Assembly (NCBI RefSeq): GCF_043641665.1
Contig: NC_092190.1
Span: 16,093,548-16,157,547 of the forward strand
Source of the DNA: Enoplosus armatus
Taxonomy: Eukaryota > Chordata > Actinopteri > Centrarchiformes > Enoplosidae
Length of the DNA: 64,000 bases
Direction: 5' to 3'
The notes under the pieces were generated by a model, which did no database searches, was not told the origin of the DNA, and worked only from the letters and a program-made list of their open reading frames with translations. How positions within the stretch are numbered: the stretch's first letter is position 1; every line of letters begins with the position of its first letter. Positions 48,930 through 62,271 of the stretch are shown one piece after another. Position numbers and translations under genes: made by a program.

Positions 48930-49100
48930 TTTTTTGCACTTCTGCTTTTTATTTTAATAGGACAGTAGAGAGAGACAGGAAAGAGAGAGGGGGGGTGACA
49001 TGCAGTAAAGGGCCCAGGCTGGATTCAAAATCAGGCCGCTGCGGTAAGGACTCAGCCTTGATATGATACATGCTCTACCCGGTGGGCTATCGGGGGGCCT
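48930..49100 (-). mobile_element. tRNA-derived SINE
   Basis: On the minus strand it begins GGCCCCCCGATAGCCCACCG and GGTAGAGC (tRNA A-box-like). It has a degraded B box (GATTTTGAATCC) about 50 bases on. It then runs into the family tail TGCATGTCACCCCCCC, CTCTCTTTCCTGTCTC, TACTGTCCTATTAAAATAAA. This is the typical architecture of an abundant acanthomorph SINE. It is not a functional tRNA gene. Confidence 0.8.
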
Positions 49101-50109
49101 GATATATTTATCATATTTGTAGCTAAGGTGTAAGAAAACATATCAGTAATATCAGTGTATTTATAAACACAAACAAAAAAAATCTATAGATATCCCCCTC
49201 CCTGAAAAGTACAATATTAGGCATAAACTGACTCAGAGTCAACTTGATTGCCCGACCAAGGTCCTTTCAATGAACTCATTACCCTCATATGAAGAGCGAG
49301 GACATTCACCTCTGGATAAACCTAATCCTGAATGCTTGCAGTATCATTCATCAAGTCATTACAAAAAGCTTGTGACCATGGACACAACACACAGAGTAAC
49401 CTTGTTATAGCAGCCATTACACACACGTGGCAGGGCATAGGAACCCAAGATCCCTGATACCTCTTTCATCTCCTTCATAATTCAAAATAAATTCTGTTCA
49501 TGAGACATTGTTGGATGTTGGTAGGTGGAGATACCATTCGCATACCTGAACTGGACAACGACTGCAGTTTTTTCCAGGGCCCCTGGAAAATCCCTCAAAT
49601 CACTCACTCAACTTTTGCAACAGTGCAGCCCAATATCATCTGGTGACACATTGCATTAGTGGATCAAATTGCATAACTCTACTGTTCAACGCATCAAGAC
49701 TAAGAAAGAAAATTATTGCTGCCACAATAGCTTTCCTGAGATATAAAATCCTGCCTGAATGAAGTATAAAATGCTGTGCAGTGTCTTTGTGTCTGTAGCA
49801 ACATGCCCACACAAAGAAAACCCCTTGTGTTATGTTTTTTTCTTTTTTTAAACGTAGTGCTTTTTTCAGTTTGAACACAACATGTTGTCTTCTTGCCAAA
49901 TTAGGCTGAATCTTGTACCCCAGAAGAGGAAGGACAATTGGATTAGAAGAAATGCCACGGGGGGCGGGGAGGACGACACTAGAAACACTAGAAACATATC
50001 TGTTTCTAAGGTGGACTTTAGACGGACAACTGAAACATGTGGACAAAGGCCTACAAGGCCTAAAATGTTTTTTGTTTTAATCAGCGTCATCAATTTGTTC
50101 TAGAGCTGA

Positions 50110-50365
50110 ATTGATTGGACGATTAATTGATTAGCTGTTCGACAGAAAAATAATGGTCAGCTAAGTTTTTTTAGGCAAAACTGCCAAACATTCACTGGAT
50201 CTGACTCCTCAAATGGGGTTAGGGTTAGTTCAAAGCCTCGGTCTTTGGACTCTGGGGAACTGGGATGGCCATTTTTCACTGTTTTATTTTTTTGACAATT
50301 AAATGATTAATCAAGAAAATAATCAACAGATTAAGCGATAATGAAAATAATTGTTGCAGCCCTAA
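50110..50365 (-). mobile_element. Interspersed repeat (gctgcaac ... attaatc family)
   Basis: On the minus strand it starts TTAGGGCTGCAACAATTATT, then CATTATCGCTTAATCTGTTG and TTGATTAATCATTTAATTGTC, and continues with the CCAGAGTCCAAAGAC block typical of this very common teleost element. Confidence 0.85.
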
Positions 50366-52674
50366 TTTGTTCAACTGTCACAAGGGAGACATGATTGGCA
50401 TCTTAGTTATTACTTGTCCTTGTAATGCAAACTTCTTATTGAGTGCCACTTTGTATCTGGTCAAAATGAGGACAGCTTTTCAGGAACACAACACTTCCTA
50501 AGGCTTTGCACCATTATCACACAGTGTCTCTCTGAATTTCCATCATCATTTACAACGTCTTCAAATCAGTAACCTTTTACCCTTTATGTGAAGTGGTTCC
50601 AACAAGCACATTTTCTCATGAATGGAATTTCATACCAGAAATGTTCTTATTTCCAAAGGCTACGTTTGAAAAAGAAACAACTCATTAGTACGTCAATTTA
50701 ATTGAGTGTCCTGCTGTTGTAAGACCAAACTATTGGCAATATGAACCAGCCCAACACCCCGTGCTCTTCAGGAGACAGAACAGCTAATAGCAAACATCCA
50801 TACAAATAACAGCACATGGGTACATGCTAACTTGGTTGCCCTTTGCAGTTCCTTCCTGATGGAAGGGAAGTTTCACCTCTTCAGAGACCTCAGCGGGCTG
50901 TCCTGCTCAACTTCCTGCCTGCCCTGCTGTTATTAACAAGAACTATCCTTAATCTGATCAAATGATGTTTGACAAAGACGCCGGATTGCACACATGACAC
51001 AGCTCATGATTAACCCCTGAGCCTGGTCATTGTGTCGGAGAAATCACCTCTGCTATATAACAAGTCTCATTTTGTCAGCAGGGAGTGCTGGATGGAGGAA
51101 TAGATACAACCAGGTGACACTCAATCTGTGCGTGACCAAGAGCTACAAAGCCCCCTGACAGTGATACATTTTGGAGGGAATGGGTTGAAAGAAAAATGCA
51201 TTTTATATTATAATTATGATAATCATTACAGGTATAAACCATAATTTCACTGTTTGATATTAAGAATTAAGATAGAATTTTAAATTGTTAGTAGTCAAAG
51301 AAGATGGTACTCCCATCGTCCACTTTGTAGTTAAGGTTGCACTGAAGGTCTGGTTTCAGTGCTGAGTTTAGAAAAACCCAGCAGCCACAAGGGGGCACTA
51401 GTCTGTTACTGTCTGTCATTCTCCCGGATTTCATTGGAATGAAAGATTTCCGGTTTCATCATACAGCATTTTTATTTTTCAATACATGATTCACCTATTC
51501 CACTGATTTTGCCCTTTCAGGGACCTCCCAGCTGTAAGTAACTATAATTCAATATCATGCCAAAGCCCAGAGAGTCACACACAATCTATGACAAAGGAAA
51601 TCAGTTTGAGTTGTCTTGGAGACTAAAATCAGCTGGTGAAACAGTCACTGCCAAACCTCAGGTCTGATATTGTGTCGGTTAGGTATTTTCCCCCTTAAAG
51701 AAACAGCAGGCTATATTATGAAATCGTAAAATGATCTTCTACTTGGGACGGGTTATTCATTGAAAGGAAACACATGGAATTAAACTCTGATTACTGAGAT
51801 TAGATTTAAGCAATTTCATCAAAAAGGAAAGAAAGAAGACAGACATATGAAAACTTCATCCAGTTTATGTTTGCGTCTGCAAAATCCCTGAAACGAGACT
51901 CGGAAATCAAATTATCCACTATCGTCAGAGGACATCAACATCCAGAGGAATAATAAATGGATTTATTCACAAAGGTTCTTAGCAGCAGAATTTGTGTTCT
52001 TTAAATGACAAAAAAAGAACGGGCCATTTATTTATTTTCCTCACACTATTTCACGGGAAAAGTATTGTTTTGGTATCGGTACCTTCATGTGGAGCACTTT
52101 AATAGGAGGTCTTCATTTATTATGCTCGGTTTTAGCCCGCTTTTCCTCAATCAACCTAGATACGTTTCTACAAGGAAACTCTCATAAAAGAGCACAAAGC
52201 ACAGAACAGACTCTGCCCTCCTAGAAAAGCAGCTAAAGCTCCTTATGCCAACAGGATATACACACCAGGAGGCAGCAGGACAAAACAGCAGGCAAGTAAT
52301 TGGGGGGAAAGGTGGGGGAAAGACCAGGAGGAATAGAGAAACTGAAGAAGAGAACGAATAAGATAAATATGCCATATATGTCTTCTCATCAGAGTCCATT
52401 AATCTCTCTCTTTCGCTCTGAGGTAACCTAAAGTCTCTAACTTTCCTTCCTCTCCCTGGACAATAAACATGAGACATCCACATGTGGTTGTCATGAGATG
52501 GAAAAGTGTTTCGTATTAACCTGTTTTGAGTATCAAAAGCATCACAGTAAGGCAGAAGCATGAAGATGAGTCAGGTGTTGGTATTGTAATGACACCAAAC
52601 TATACAGCCAATGACCTTAAAGCAAATAGCCAATCAGTGTGGCATGGTGAATACTGATCAAAACTATAATATAG
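50366..52674. other. Non-coding, nothing recognised
   Basis: No supported exon or named repeat. Confidence 0.45.
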
Positions 52675-52930
52675 AGCTGAAACAATTTGTCCATTAATTA
52701 ATTAGTCGAGTTAGCCAGCAACTGCTTTGATAATTGATTCATTGTTTTATTCCAATTCCTCAAAGGTGAAAACTTGCTGCTTTTGTCAGTCCTATAATTT
52801 GAATATCTTTGGGCTTTGATTGTGTTTTTTCAGGACCTCACCTTGGACCATCATTTTTGGCTTTGTTCAGATATTTCACAGACAAAACAATTAGTCGGTT
52901 AATCAAGAAAATAATTGTAAGACTAATTGA
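52675..52930 (+). mobile_element. Interspersed repeat, second copy of the attaatc family
   Basis: TAGAGCTGAAACAATTTGTC, AATTAATTAGTCGAG, TTTGATAATTGATTCATTG, TTTGAATATCTTTGGG and AGTCGGTTAATCAAGAAAAT in order. Opposite in orientation to the copy at 50110-50365 and more diverged. Confidence 0.8.
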
Positions 52931-53615
52931 TGGTACCCTCTGTTCATATTTTTAAAAAATGAACCTTTTGACTGCATCAGTAAAACATTCCTCAAGTTTG
53001 TATATCTAAGTGAGGTAAACGAGGTGTCAAGAAAATTGAATCTAAAACTTTCATGTGACTGGCAACAGTCAAGTTATTAGCAACTTGGCAGGTGTTGAAT
53101 CAAATTCTAAATATCACTGCATCTACTCGTCGTGGGCTTTGTCACAAATCTACAAGTTCTAATAAAGAGCCACAGGTTCTGCTTCTTTTACAGTACAACT
53201 TTTCTTTTTACTGGGGTATCTCTCTCCATCCTGTTGTTGCTCCTTTGCGTTATAGGGAGCAACAGCGTAATGGTTAAAATATTCAAAGTCCAAATGTTTG
53301 TGTGTAAACGATTTGATTCTTGCGTGTTTTCATGCATGAATGTTACCAGAATTGCACCCACATTTATGCCTCGTTGTTTGTGCTGTTGTCTCTGTTCTAC
53401 ACTATGTGTGCATGTGTGTTTCTATGAGACTGCTGGGATGTTGGAAAAAGTGAGGCACAAGCAGTCAGCTGGTTGGGTCCTCCCAGGCCTCTGCGGTCAG
53501 TTCTGAAGCCACATCAGACGCTCTTCAGCTGGGTGGGGTTTGGAAGATGCTGCCTTGAACTGTTCAGCTGGAGCACACACAGGGCCCACATTCAAAATGA
53601 CTGCTAACCGTCACT

Positions 53616-53654
53616 GTGTTGTTGTTGTTGTTGTTGTTATTGTTGTTGTTGTTT
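53616..53654. repeat. (TTG)n microsatellite
   Basis: Twelve or so GTT units with one ATT interruption. Confidence 0.9.
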
Positions 53655-55995
53655 AAAACAAGGACAGCATTTGTTAATTTGTTTCAATTAGATGGTGTCT
53701 TAATAGTATGCAGTTGCTGTTAACTCTAATTTAATAGCTTGGAAAATACAGCTAAACCCGTCAGAGAGGTCTATCTCTGACATAATGGACACGATGTAGA
53801 GTTAATATTTATAATGGTGCTAATTACTACTTTAGACAATAACTCACATATATTTTCCTGTACAGGGTTTAAATGGAGTTATTTCATGCTATTAGCACAA
53901 AAATAGTGGCAATCACCACTTCAATTAGAAAACATAGATATCACTATACATTTCTCAAATCAAACTCGCTGTTATTATTCATTGCTTACTCACTAATTCA
54001 CTCACTAATCAAAATATGTCACTATATGAAGAGGTTACTGTGTGAACAGAAAAATCACTATTCACGATGTCAATGGAATTTTGTATAAACGCTGATTTGT
54101 GAGTGACAAAACATTTATTTCCATATCCCACGTATGAAGCTTAAAAAATAATCCAGCACCCCTACCCCTTGTCGCTCCGTTCTGAGGGGCCACTACCCAG
54201 TCAAGGGCCTTCCAAAAACTATGAGTAGGGCCAAGAAGGGGAATTGGGTTTGGGCCTCAATCCTCCTTTAAGACTATAGGATCAAAGAGGAAATGCTGCA
54301 AAGGAGAGTTTTGCCTCTATTGATGCTCAGGACATAAGAAGGTATTTGTTTGTAATAGTAACAGGTTAAATGATCTAATCACTTAACCAAAACATCACAG
54401 AAAAAACATAAAACTAGATTAAAGTCTAAATTAAGTAAAAGCATTCGTTTCTAGGGTCTTTCATTTTTCAAAAAATGGAAATATTAAATTATTTTTAGCA
54501 GTACGTATCTGGGTCTCATTATCCAGCCAGTTGTTTTAGTATTTATATCAAACCCCAATCAGCCAGTATTGTTTCTAGTCAACACACAACCCTTAATTTA
54601 GCATCCGCTGCCCTACTTCAACATTTTGTCTTCTATTCTTATTCAATGTCATTTCCAAATGTTTTGGTGACTACTGTAGCTTTTTATTATCAAGCCACAA
54701 CCCTGGAAGCAGCAGTTTTAAGTAGCTTTATGTGACGAAAATACATACCACAATTTACAAGAACACTTGTCTTAATAGTGAAACACTACATGGATCATGT
54801 TATCACAGTAAATACTGTATCCACAATATGTTGTGTGTGAATGGGACTGTTTTAGAGTGGATAAAACATCCTGCTGAAGCACTGCAGCTCTTTCAGACAA
54901 GTGTTTCCTGCACAGTCGACCAAAATACCCCCTGATTTCCATTTGCAAATGAAAACACAGAAAAATAAATCAAGTAGGGGAAAGAGAAACCTTTTTTACT
55001 CCAAATTATGGAAGTGAATTTCCTCTGCAGTTCATTTCTTTGCTGTGTTTAAAAAACAGTAGGACAAGAGTAAAAGTAATAAGACAAACTTCACACACAT
55101 TAAAGAATAAATGACCTTGCTAAAATCTAATTTTCTCTTTTTTCCTCTATTTGCCTCAGTTACCCCGGTTACCTCTCCCTCATTTTGTCCCTTCCTCGGT
55201 CTTCCTCTCTCTGTTTCAGCAGCCTTTCTCAACAGTCCCAGTGAAAAAGAAGCCACCATATGTATCATCAAATAAAAAGCTTGCCTGTCGGCGTCAGACG
55301 TTGTACAGCTTCAGATGGCGGTGCTCTTTACAACAGAGCAAGCGTTTTCACAGCTTTTTTATGAGTTTGCGTGGGCTACAATATAAACAGCACCACTCAA
55401 TTATGTTACCGGCAAACTAATGAACACTCCCTAGTCTGTGATCTCGCACAAACACAGCAGTGCACACGCACGTACAGAGCATGCACACACGCACTGTCAC
55501 TAGCAGACACATATGGACAGCTTATGGCTGTGATCACTCGCTGTTGTTCGAGTGTAGGTGGATGCAGCTTTTTTCTCATAACATGAGCCTCATGAGTTTT
55601 ACAGGGCACCAGTGTTCATGGTGTGTTCCTTACAGAGAGACTTGACAATTTATTCTGGATAATAAGTTCACTGACAACCATCCTGCTTTCATAGAGCAAG
55701 TGCACTAGCATCCTCAAGTCCATGACTGTGCAGTTTACCAGCTGTATGTGGCATATAGCCAACAATGATTCGGCATCTGTCTGTTGAATGCAATTTCTTT
55801 CTAAATAGTTGTAAGAAGTTTACATTTCTACAACATAAAGTGTCAGTGGGAACAATACATTCATAGTTTTAAAATATGTTTGGGACATTTTGGGGATTAC
55901 CATACATACATACATATATGGCACCTTGGTAGATTAGGATGTACAGTACAATCAAAGATTAGTGAATAAAAGACCACGTCCTAAGACCATATAAA
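53655..55995. other. Non-coding, nothing recognised
   Basis: Holds a plus-strand open frame after a strong acceptor near 55218 (CTCTGTTTCAG) but no convincing donor. Otherwise unremarkable. Confidence 0.45.
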
Positions 55996-56045
55996 TCAGT
56001 GATTCTCAACTGGTGCGTCGCGACCCAAAAGTGGGTCAGATTTTT
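55996..56045 (+). mobile_element. Fragment of hAT-like repeat end (tggtgcgtcgcgacccaaaagtgggtc)
   Basis: CAGTGATTCTCAACTGGTGC / GTCGCGACCCAAAAGTGGGTC is a familiar terminal sequence of a vertebrate DNA-transposon-type repeat. Only one end is clear. Confidence 0.6.
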
Positions 56046-56406
56046 ATGGCAAGAGGCATAATCAGAAACAGGGTGAGATTAGTTCTGGTAGATGCAACAT
56101 GCATGTCAACTGGATGTTAACATACATCAAATGCTAATGCAAATAAATGGCAAACAGAAAGTCGAGCGTGCATAAAGACCATGCAAAACACTTTGAAAAA
56201 GGTGCTTCCTACAACTAAAAACATGTGCTGCGTGATCATGGCCTTAATATAATTTCCATCCTCTGGCCTATATTGCAGTTAAGATATTTTTAGCACTAAA
56301 ACATTATTGAGAAACTGTGCTGTAGTCCAATATTGTGTTAGTGTGTCCTACGTTAAACACCATATGGGACTCACTGCAAAGCCTGTTCTGTGGACCTCTT
56401 GAGCAG

Positions 56407-56411
<5 letters not shown>

Positions 56412-56451
<40 letters not shown>
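56412..56451. repeat. (TG)n microsatellite
   Basis: About 18 uninterrupted GT units. Confidence 0.95.
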
Positions 56452-56453
<2 letters not shown>

Positions 56454-58160
56454 TGTATGTATCACTATCACAGAGACAACTATCAGGGGAGCAGTGAAAC
56501 AGTGAGCTGCAGCAGGCAACACAACTACTGTTGAATTAATAAACAACCGCAGGCAGGAAGCCCTGCTCGAGTGTGTGGGTCAGGTTTTCCAACAACATCT
56601 CACTGTTAACCTCGGGATGACGACAAACATTTACTGATATCAACATGCTGTCTTTTATTTCATTATTTATAGTATATGTATAATGTATTTACAGTGTCAA
56701 ATTATCATTGAATAAATGTTATTTCTATTTGGAATGATTAGTTTATGGATATAAAGCATTGTTGACAAAAAGTATAATAGACTTTGGTGTAGACTCCATC
56801 TGAGGTGAAAAATGACCCTGTAATTGGTTAGTAAGAGAACCCATCTGACAAAATCTACTCACATGGTATAGTAAAAAGGAAATAGTGCATTTAGGTTTTA
56901 AGAATGAACAGCTCAAGCTTGCATGGCTGGCAGGCTAACTGCAGCATTGCAAAAGTTGTATTTTATACAACTTGTATTCTATTTGACACTTACGCTTTAT
57001 TCACCGGCCACGTCAAGCATCCCTCCCTCCCTTTGTCATGCGGTTAGCCTATTTAAAGAAGGATATAAACAATCAATATTACCTGAATGAGAGGTCAATC
57101 CCATTAACTCGCTCAAATTGGCTGAATATTTTCACATTGTTGCAAGTTTGGTCAGATTGAACTCAGATTGAGTGAATATGTGAACGAAAGCGAATACATC
57201 TTCTTCCCACCTCATAAGTCACGTTCACATTTTGTCATGCCACAGTACGAAAAGCAGAGGTGTAAATAATTACATGAATGCTTCAGTCTCAGGGTCATGG
57301 TATTGTGCATGCTAGCTCACCATCACACTGTCACGGCTTAATGGGACACTTATAGAATAGACTAAAGCCATCGTTAATGTTATTAGTAACACCTTTGGTT
57401 TTCCTGCTATGGCATGTTAAAGTGTCTGCTGTGACCACACCTGGAGGCTGCAGGCAGCTAATTGGATTGACAAAGAGCATGCTGATTAGTGATTGGCATC
57501 TGTGTGAGAGAGAGGGGAGTGGTACTTTAATCCTTAACTGACTGGATCATGTGATTAGCGATTGAGTTGCCTGTTAAACACCCCACCCAAAATTTACTAA
57601 AGTTACAATGGATTACACTGGATTCAAACAGTGGCCAGTATTCACGGTTGTTTATGGTGAAAAAGTATATACCAAAATGTCTGTAGAAACGTCTCAAACC
57701 ACTGTTGCAGCACATTTCTCCGCTCTCCAGCTACATGTTCAGTATAGAGATGTCAGTTTCGGTTAATTTTGCTTTCAATAGCCCGACACCGTTGACATCC
57801 CTAGTTCAGTATGTTGGAAACACTCTTCTTATGACCAAACTATGGCTAAATACAAAACTTCTGTGCTGCTGCTATTGTGCTTTGTGACATTTGGGATGAA
57901 AGGAACAATACATCCAGTTATGTTGACCAATGAATCATCGCTCCTGTCTCAATTCAATTTTGGCCTCTTGTTACATGACCACTATTGCCAACGCAGCTCG
58001 TTGCACATTCAGAAATACATACACTGTCTCTGTCTGGAAGATTTGAATAAAAACATACACAACATCTATCATATTCACAACTAATACATAATAAAAACAC
58101 AGGTTGTCTGTGTGTGCATTTAAATGTGTGTTTGTGAGGTGCTCGTTGGCTCAAGGGAGT
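56452..58160. other. Non-coding, nothing recognised
   Basis: AT-rich. No exon or repeat family named with confidence. Confidence 0.45.
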
Positions 58161-58198
58161 GGGGAGGGTTGCTGTGGGTGGTGATGAGCAACCACTCA

Positions 58199-58241
58199 GT
58201 TTCCACAGCAACACCCTAACTCAGTCAGTCTCCATGGCAAC
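58199..58241. promoter_or_regulatory. Pair of RFX X-box-like motifs
   Basis: GTTTCCACAGCAAC at 58199-58212 and GTCTCCATGGCAAC at 58228-58241 (reverse GTTGCCATGGAGAC). Both have a perfect RGYAAC half site in the same orientation. A further GGTTGCTGTGG half site lies just left at about 58168. This is the densest X-box cluster in the window. Confidence 0.4.
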
Positions 58242-60076
58242 TGATAACAGCATTAGCTGATTCAGCCTAAATGAAGGTTCATATCACAAAGAGGAAAATG
58301 GATTTTTTTTTTTCTCAAAAATGGCTGCTGATGACAAATGGATGTGGGGAGTGGGGACTCCTGGGATACATTAGCAAACACACCAGCTTCTCTCATGCCA
58401 CTGGACCAAACGTGTGGGGATTAAGTGGAAAATATAGTGGTTAATGTGGTGAACTGAAAAACATAGATTATCAAACTGTGACTGTGACTCTGACTGAAGG
58501 CAAAGCAAATTTCCATGTCACACTATTCACATGAATTTGACAGTTGGACTGTTTTTGCAGTCCACATTTATTCATCACAAATAGCCCATGTATAGACTAT
58601 ACAGACATTAGCAATAACTAGCTAGCAACGTGAGCACCGTGTGTTTGTGGAGAGTGTCTGAGAATTTTTGTGGGACAACTCAGACTCTGACTGATCTCAA
58701 AACTGAACTCTAAACATTTTTACCTCAGTTTTTGCTTCAATTTGAGTCGCCAAGGGTGAAACCAATTGAAATCACTTTTAGTCATCCCTTTTTGCAGTCT
58801 AAAATAATGTTAAACCGTTTTTTTATGTATTGTTAATCGTTTTGTATTATTAAAAGGAAGAAAAAGGGTCTTTGTCTCAGCCGGCTGGAGGGGCGTGTCG
58901 TTGTCTTGCCTGATCGACAGCAGCTGGCAGGCTGCTAGAGACTGTGGGGAATGTGTCATGGGCACACAGTGTTTGTTTGGTGGCTTGTTCAATTAGCTAA
59001 GATGCAGGACAAGACGCATGTTAAATAAAGGTAGATAAGAAAGGGTTGTGTAGCAGGCTATAATAACAAGGGAAGGCTTTACGGCTACAGCCCGACAAAA
59101 AGCCATGGAACTTCAAATAATCAATAAGCAGTGATCAAAGACACTGAAGCATAACTTGCAGCACCTTTACCCCTGCACCATGATATACAACCCAATTAGC
59201 ACAAACACAACCCACATCAGATGAACACAATATCTTGACCTTGGCTTTAATTTTCTTTCACCCTTGCCACATCTATCATCGCAAAGAAAACAAAGAGGAG
59301 TGACTGGGTGGGACGGGGGTGAGATTAAAGGAGAAATGAGCAATTGAAAGGAAAGTAGGAGGAGATAGCATTGCAACTGATCACACACAGACACTCGAAG
59401 ACCAGTGACAATAAGGTAACTAAGTGCTGAATTCATCATGACACGCCACTGCAGGTTTGTTTGTGACTGTAGGTCAGTTATGTTTGTGGCATGTTTGTCA
59501 ACCATGTATATACTCTGAATTGTCCTACCATCTAATTTGTAATTTTTGCCTTTTCCTATTCCCCTTTTTCACATTGAAAAGCAGACAATGCACAAATAAC
59601 ATTTCAATTCACAACATTCAGTTATATTAAGGAGTCATATGAGAGTTCCTACCATTTTTTTCTAGCTCCTTGGGCGCTGAACCGGTGGCCAGATGGTAGC
59701 AGAGTAAATGGAAATGGTCAGAAATTATGGCATTTGCTCTAAAAGAGCTACTGTATGCTCATCGCTCTATGGCTGCCTTCCAAGTCATAGATAAAGTAGA
59801 CACAAAGTGTAACCCTCCCAGAGTCAGAGTGGCAATGCTTTGCAGAACTCAGGTAATTACTGCTGTTAACTAATTTAGCACCATCTCTTTTTTTCCTGCA
59901 GAGCCATGGAAAACTACTTCACATCTACTGTTGCTGACTCAATAAATGTTTGTCAGCTTGTCAGTCATCATGGGTTTTTCTACTTTCATTCTCTTTGTGT
60001 ATATGCAACATAAATGTAATAGTGAGCAATAATTATTAATGTTATCACCACATCACACTTGGATTACTAGCACCAG
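58242..60076. other. Non-coding, nothing recognised
   Basis: A strong acceptor-like TTTTTTTCCTGCAG occurs near 59901 on the plus strand, but the following frame has no good donor. Confidence 0.45.
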
Positions 60077-60090
60077 GTTACCATGGAAGC
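60077..60090. promoter_or_regulatory. RFX X-box-like motif
   Basis: GTTACCATGGAAGC, with a perfect GTNRCC half. Motif match only. Confidence 0.3.
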
Positions 60091-61024
60091 AAAAGGGGCG
60101 CTTGATGCAACGGCTGAGCAAACACACACTTGTGAAATATACACAGAGAAGGAAAACAATGAGAGGGAGAATGCTGATCTAGTCTTGCATTTCTGAGGCT
60201 GTCCCCTGCAAGCAGTGACTAAATACATATAATATATACTACTATATATATAATATATAGAGGAAGAGTTTCCTCTCCAGGATTCCTTCATCCCTACCCT
60301 CAACCCTCCAGCCCCTGCTGCTGAAAGCAAGAGAAAGGCACATAAACCTATGTGCCGCAACACAGCAGAACACTGCAATGAGCAAATCAAAGAGAGGGTG
60401 TGGATTGGATTGTGTTATTGGGTTGGAGACTGTAAAAGAGCAGCAAGCTTCACTGTGTGTGTATGTGCGTGTGTGTGTGTGTGTGTGAGGACGGTGGGTG
60501 GTTTGACTTAATGGCTTCCTCTGGGAGAAAGCAACAAGGCTCGATATACGATTTTAGCAGCAGTTGCAAGCCTCATGTGTTGGTCTGACTACTAGTATTA
60601 ATCGAGAGCATTCTGAGTATGTTGGGGCTTAAAAGAGTACTTGAATGTAGGCTAGTGGAGTTTAGGGGTGTATCTGAGCTAGTTAAGGGAAGGTCACAGT
60701 TTTATACAATATTACAGAATAACCTTTTCAATTAAGGAAAGAGTTCATGAAGTTACACACCGGCAGTGTAGCACAGCATAAATAAAAAATAATTTAACAC
60801 TTAAACCAGAAAGCAAAACAAAACAAAATGAAAGACATCACTAACCCCTGAATACAGGCTGGCAGGTCATTTGGTTAAGTGTAATTTGACCACACAACAA
60901 GAAAGGACTTTGCAGATTTCATTTCAACATCTCACACAGCCACCTCCACTTTTCTTCATACCTCTTTCAATCCTTTTCCTAATCACCAAATTCCCTTCAA
61001 GACCTTTCCTTTCTGCAATATGCC

Positions 61025-61026
<2 letters not shown>

Positions 61027-61062
<36 letters not shown>
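61027..61062. repeat. (GT)n microsatellite
   Basis: About 18 uninterrupted GT units. Confidence 0.95.
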
Positions 61063-61063
<1 letters not shown>

Positions 61064-62271
61064 ACGCGTGTGTGAACTGCCGGTGTAATCCTGTAATTTC
61101 TGCCAGTAGGGAGGTTCCCACTCACACTTAATCATATATAAACTAGCTCTTCATCCTGGTAATCTAACCATTGTATTGTTTGTGCTGCTGTGTGTGCAGG
61201 TTATTTTGTATGCCCTCACTTTTGGCCTCCATGGTTTTCAGTGTGTTATTATGTTAAGACGAGTGATGGAAAGGGAAATGTGAGTAGAGGCAGAGGATGG
61301 ATAGCTGGGTTGTACTTATTTTATCTTGGCCTTTTACCTTTTGTTGTGAAACGTTCTCTGAACCTGCCTCGTTTAACATTAATCCAATCCGATATTTACT
61401 GTGTATATTTTGGCATTCACTAGAACTTCTAGAAGCTCCATACATATTATAGACAGAGAAAGATTAAGTCATATCCAATTATTAGTAAGAGTTGCACTTG
61501 TGCGTTTTCTTGACTTTGACAAATCACTAACAAAAAAAGAAATTTAGAACAGTAACTGGTTCTCCTCTGCCAAGCACTGCTCTTTTAACATCCATATGTG
61601 TTACCTGTGGTTGGTTTGTGGTGGTTTAACTGAACAGGTACTTCAGCCGACGTACAGTGAGGTGTAGTATGTTCAATGAAGCAGGGTGTGATCAAAATAG
61701 GGTTTGGCCAAAGCAGATGGTCAAAGATTAAAGCCTAAAAGAAGGGAGCCGCTTCCCCTCCCCCCTGAGAGTCAACCCACGTGTTGCTTTAGAGAAGGAA
61801 GTGCACACTCACAATAATGGATCTGTGATAATCCTTGATAGTTGTGACAGTGGATATCTCAGAGTAAAGCTCAGTGGTATTTGGGCTAGTAGGAATTGGT
61901 GATAGTCATACTGAGGGCATTTCATGGGATTGGTCTGTCAAGAAGAGAAAAGTCAAGTATAACACATACGATGACAGCGTTCAAAAGGCTTCAGAAACAC
62001 CAGATTAAAGAGAGATGCATGTAGCTGTCTATTCTAATTGACTGCCTGGGGGTGTTTGTGTACTTGTACATGCAGTATGTATGTGTGAACGTGTTATTGT
62101 GTGGGTCTGCATGCGTGTAGGCATGAGTGTTTATTACATAAGCGAAAGAGGGACAACTTACTTCCCCAAAGACTGAAAAGATGAAACGCAACACTTCAAA
62201 ACAATGAGGGAATAATTCATGTTTCCTTCCCGTGTCTAACTTGTAAGCTTTTACGCTCTGAATTCCCACAG

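Noticed and set aside
48935..49100. Apparent tRNA gene on the minus strand
   Set aside because: Only A-box-like and degraded B-box sequence followed by a SINE tail; no cloverleaf can be built confidently.
55218..55420. Plus-strand frame after a strong acceptor (starts QPFSTVPVKKKPPYV)
   Set aside because: No good donor, and the frame ends without homology or a polyadenylation signal; left as unsupported.
59902..60012. Strong acceptor-like site near 59901 followed by a short open frame (MENYFTSTVADSIN...)
   Set aside because: No donor, short, no homology; AATAAA and stops follow quickly.
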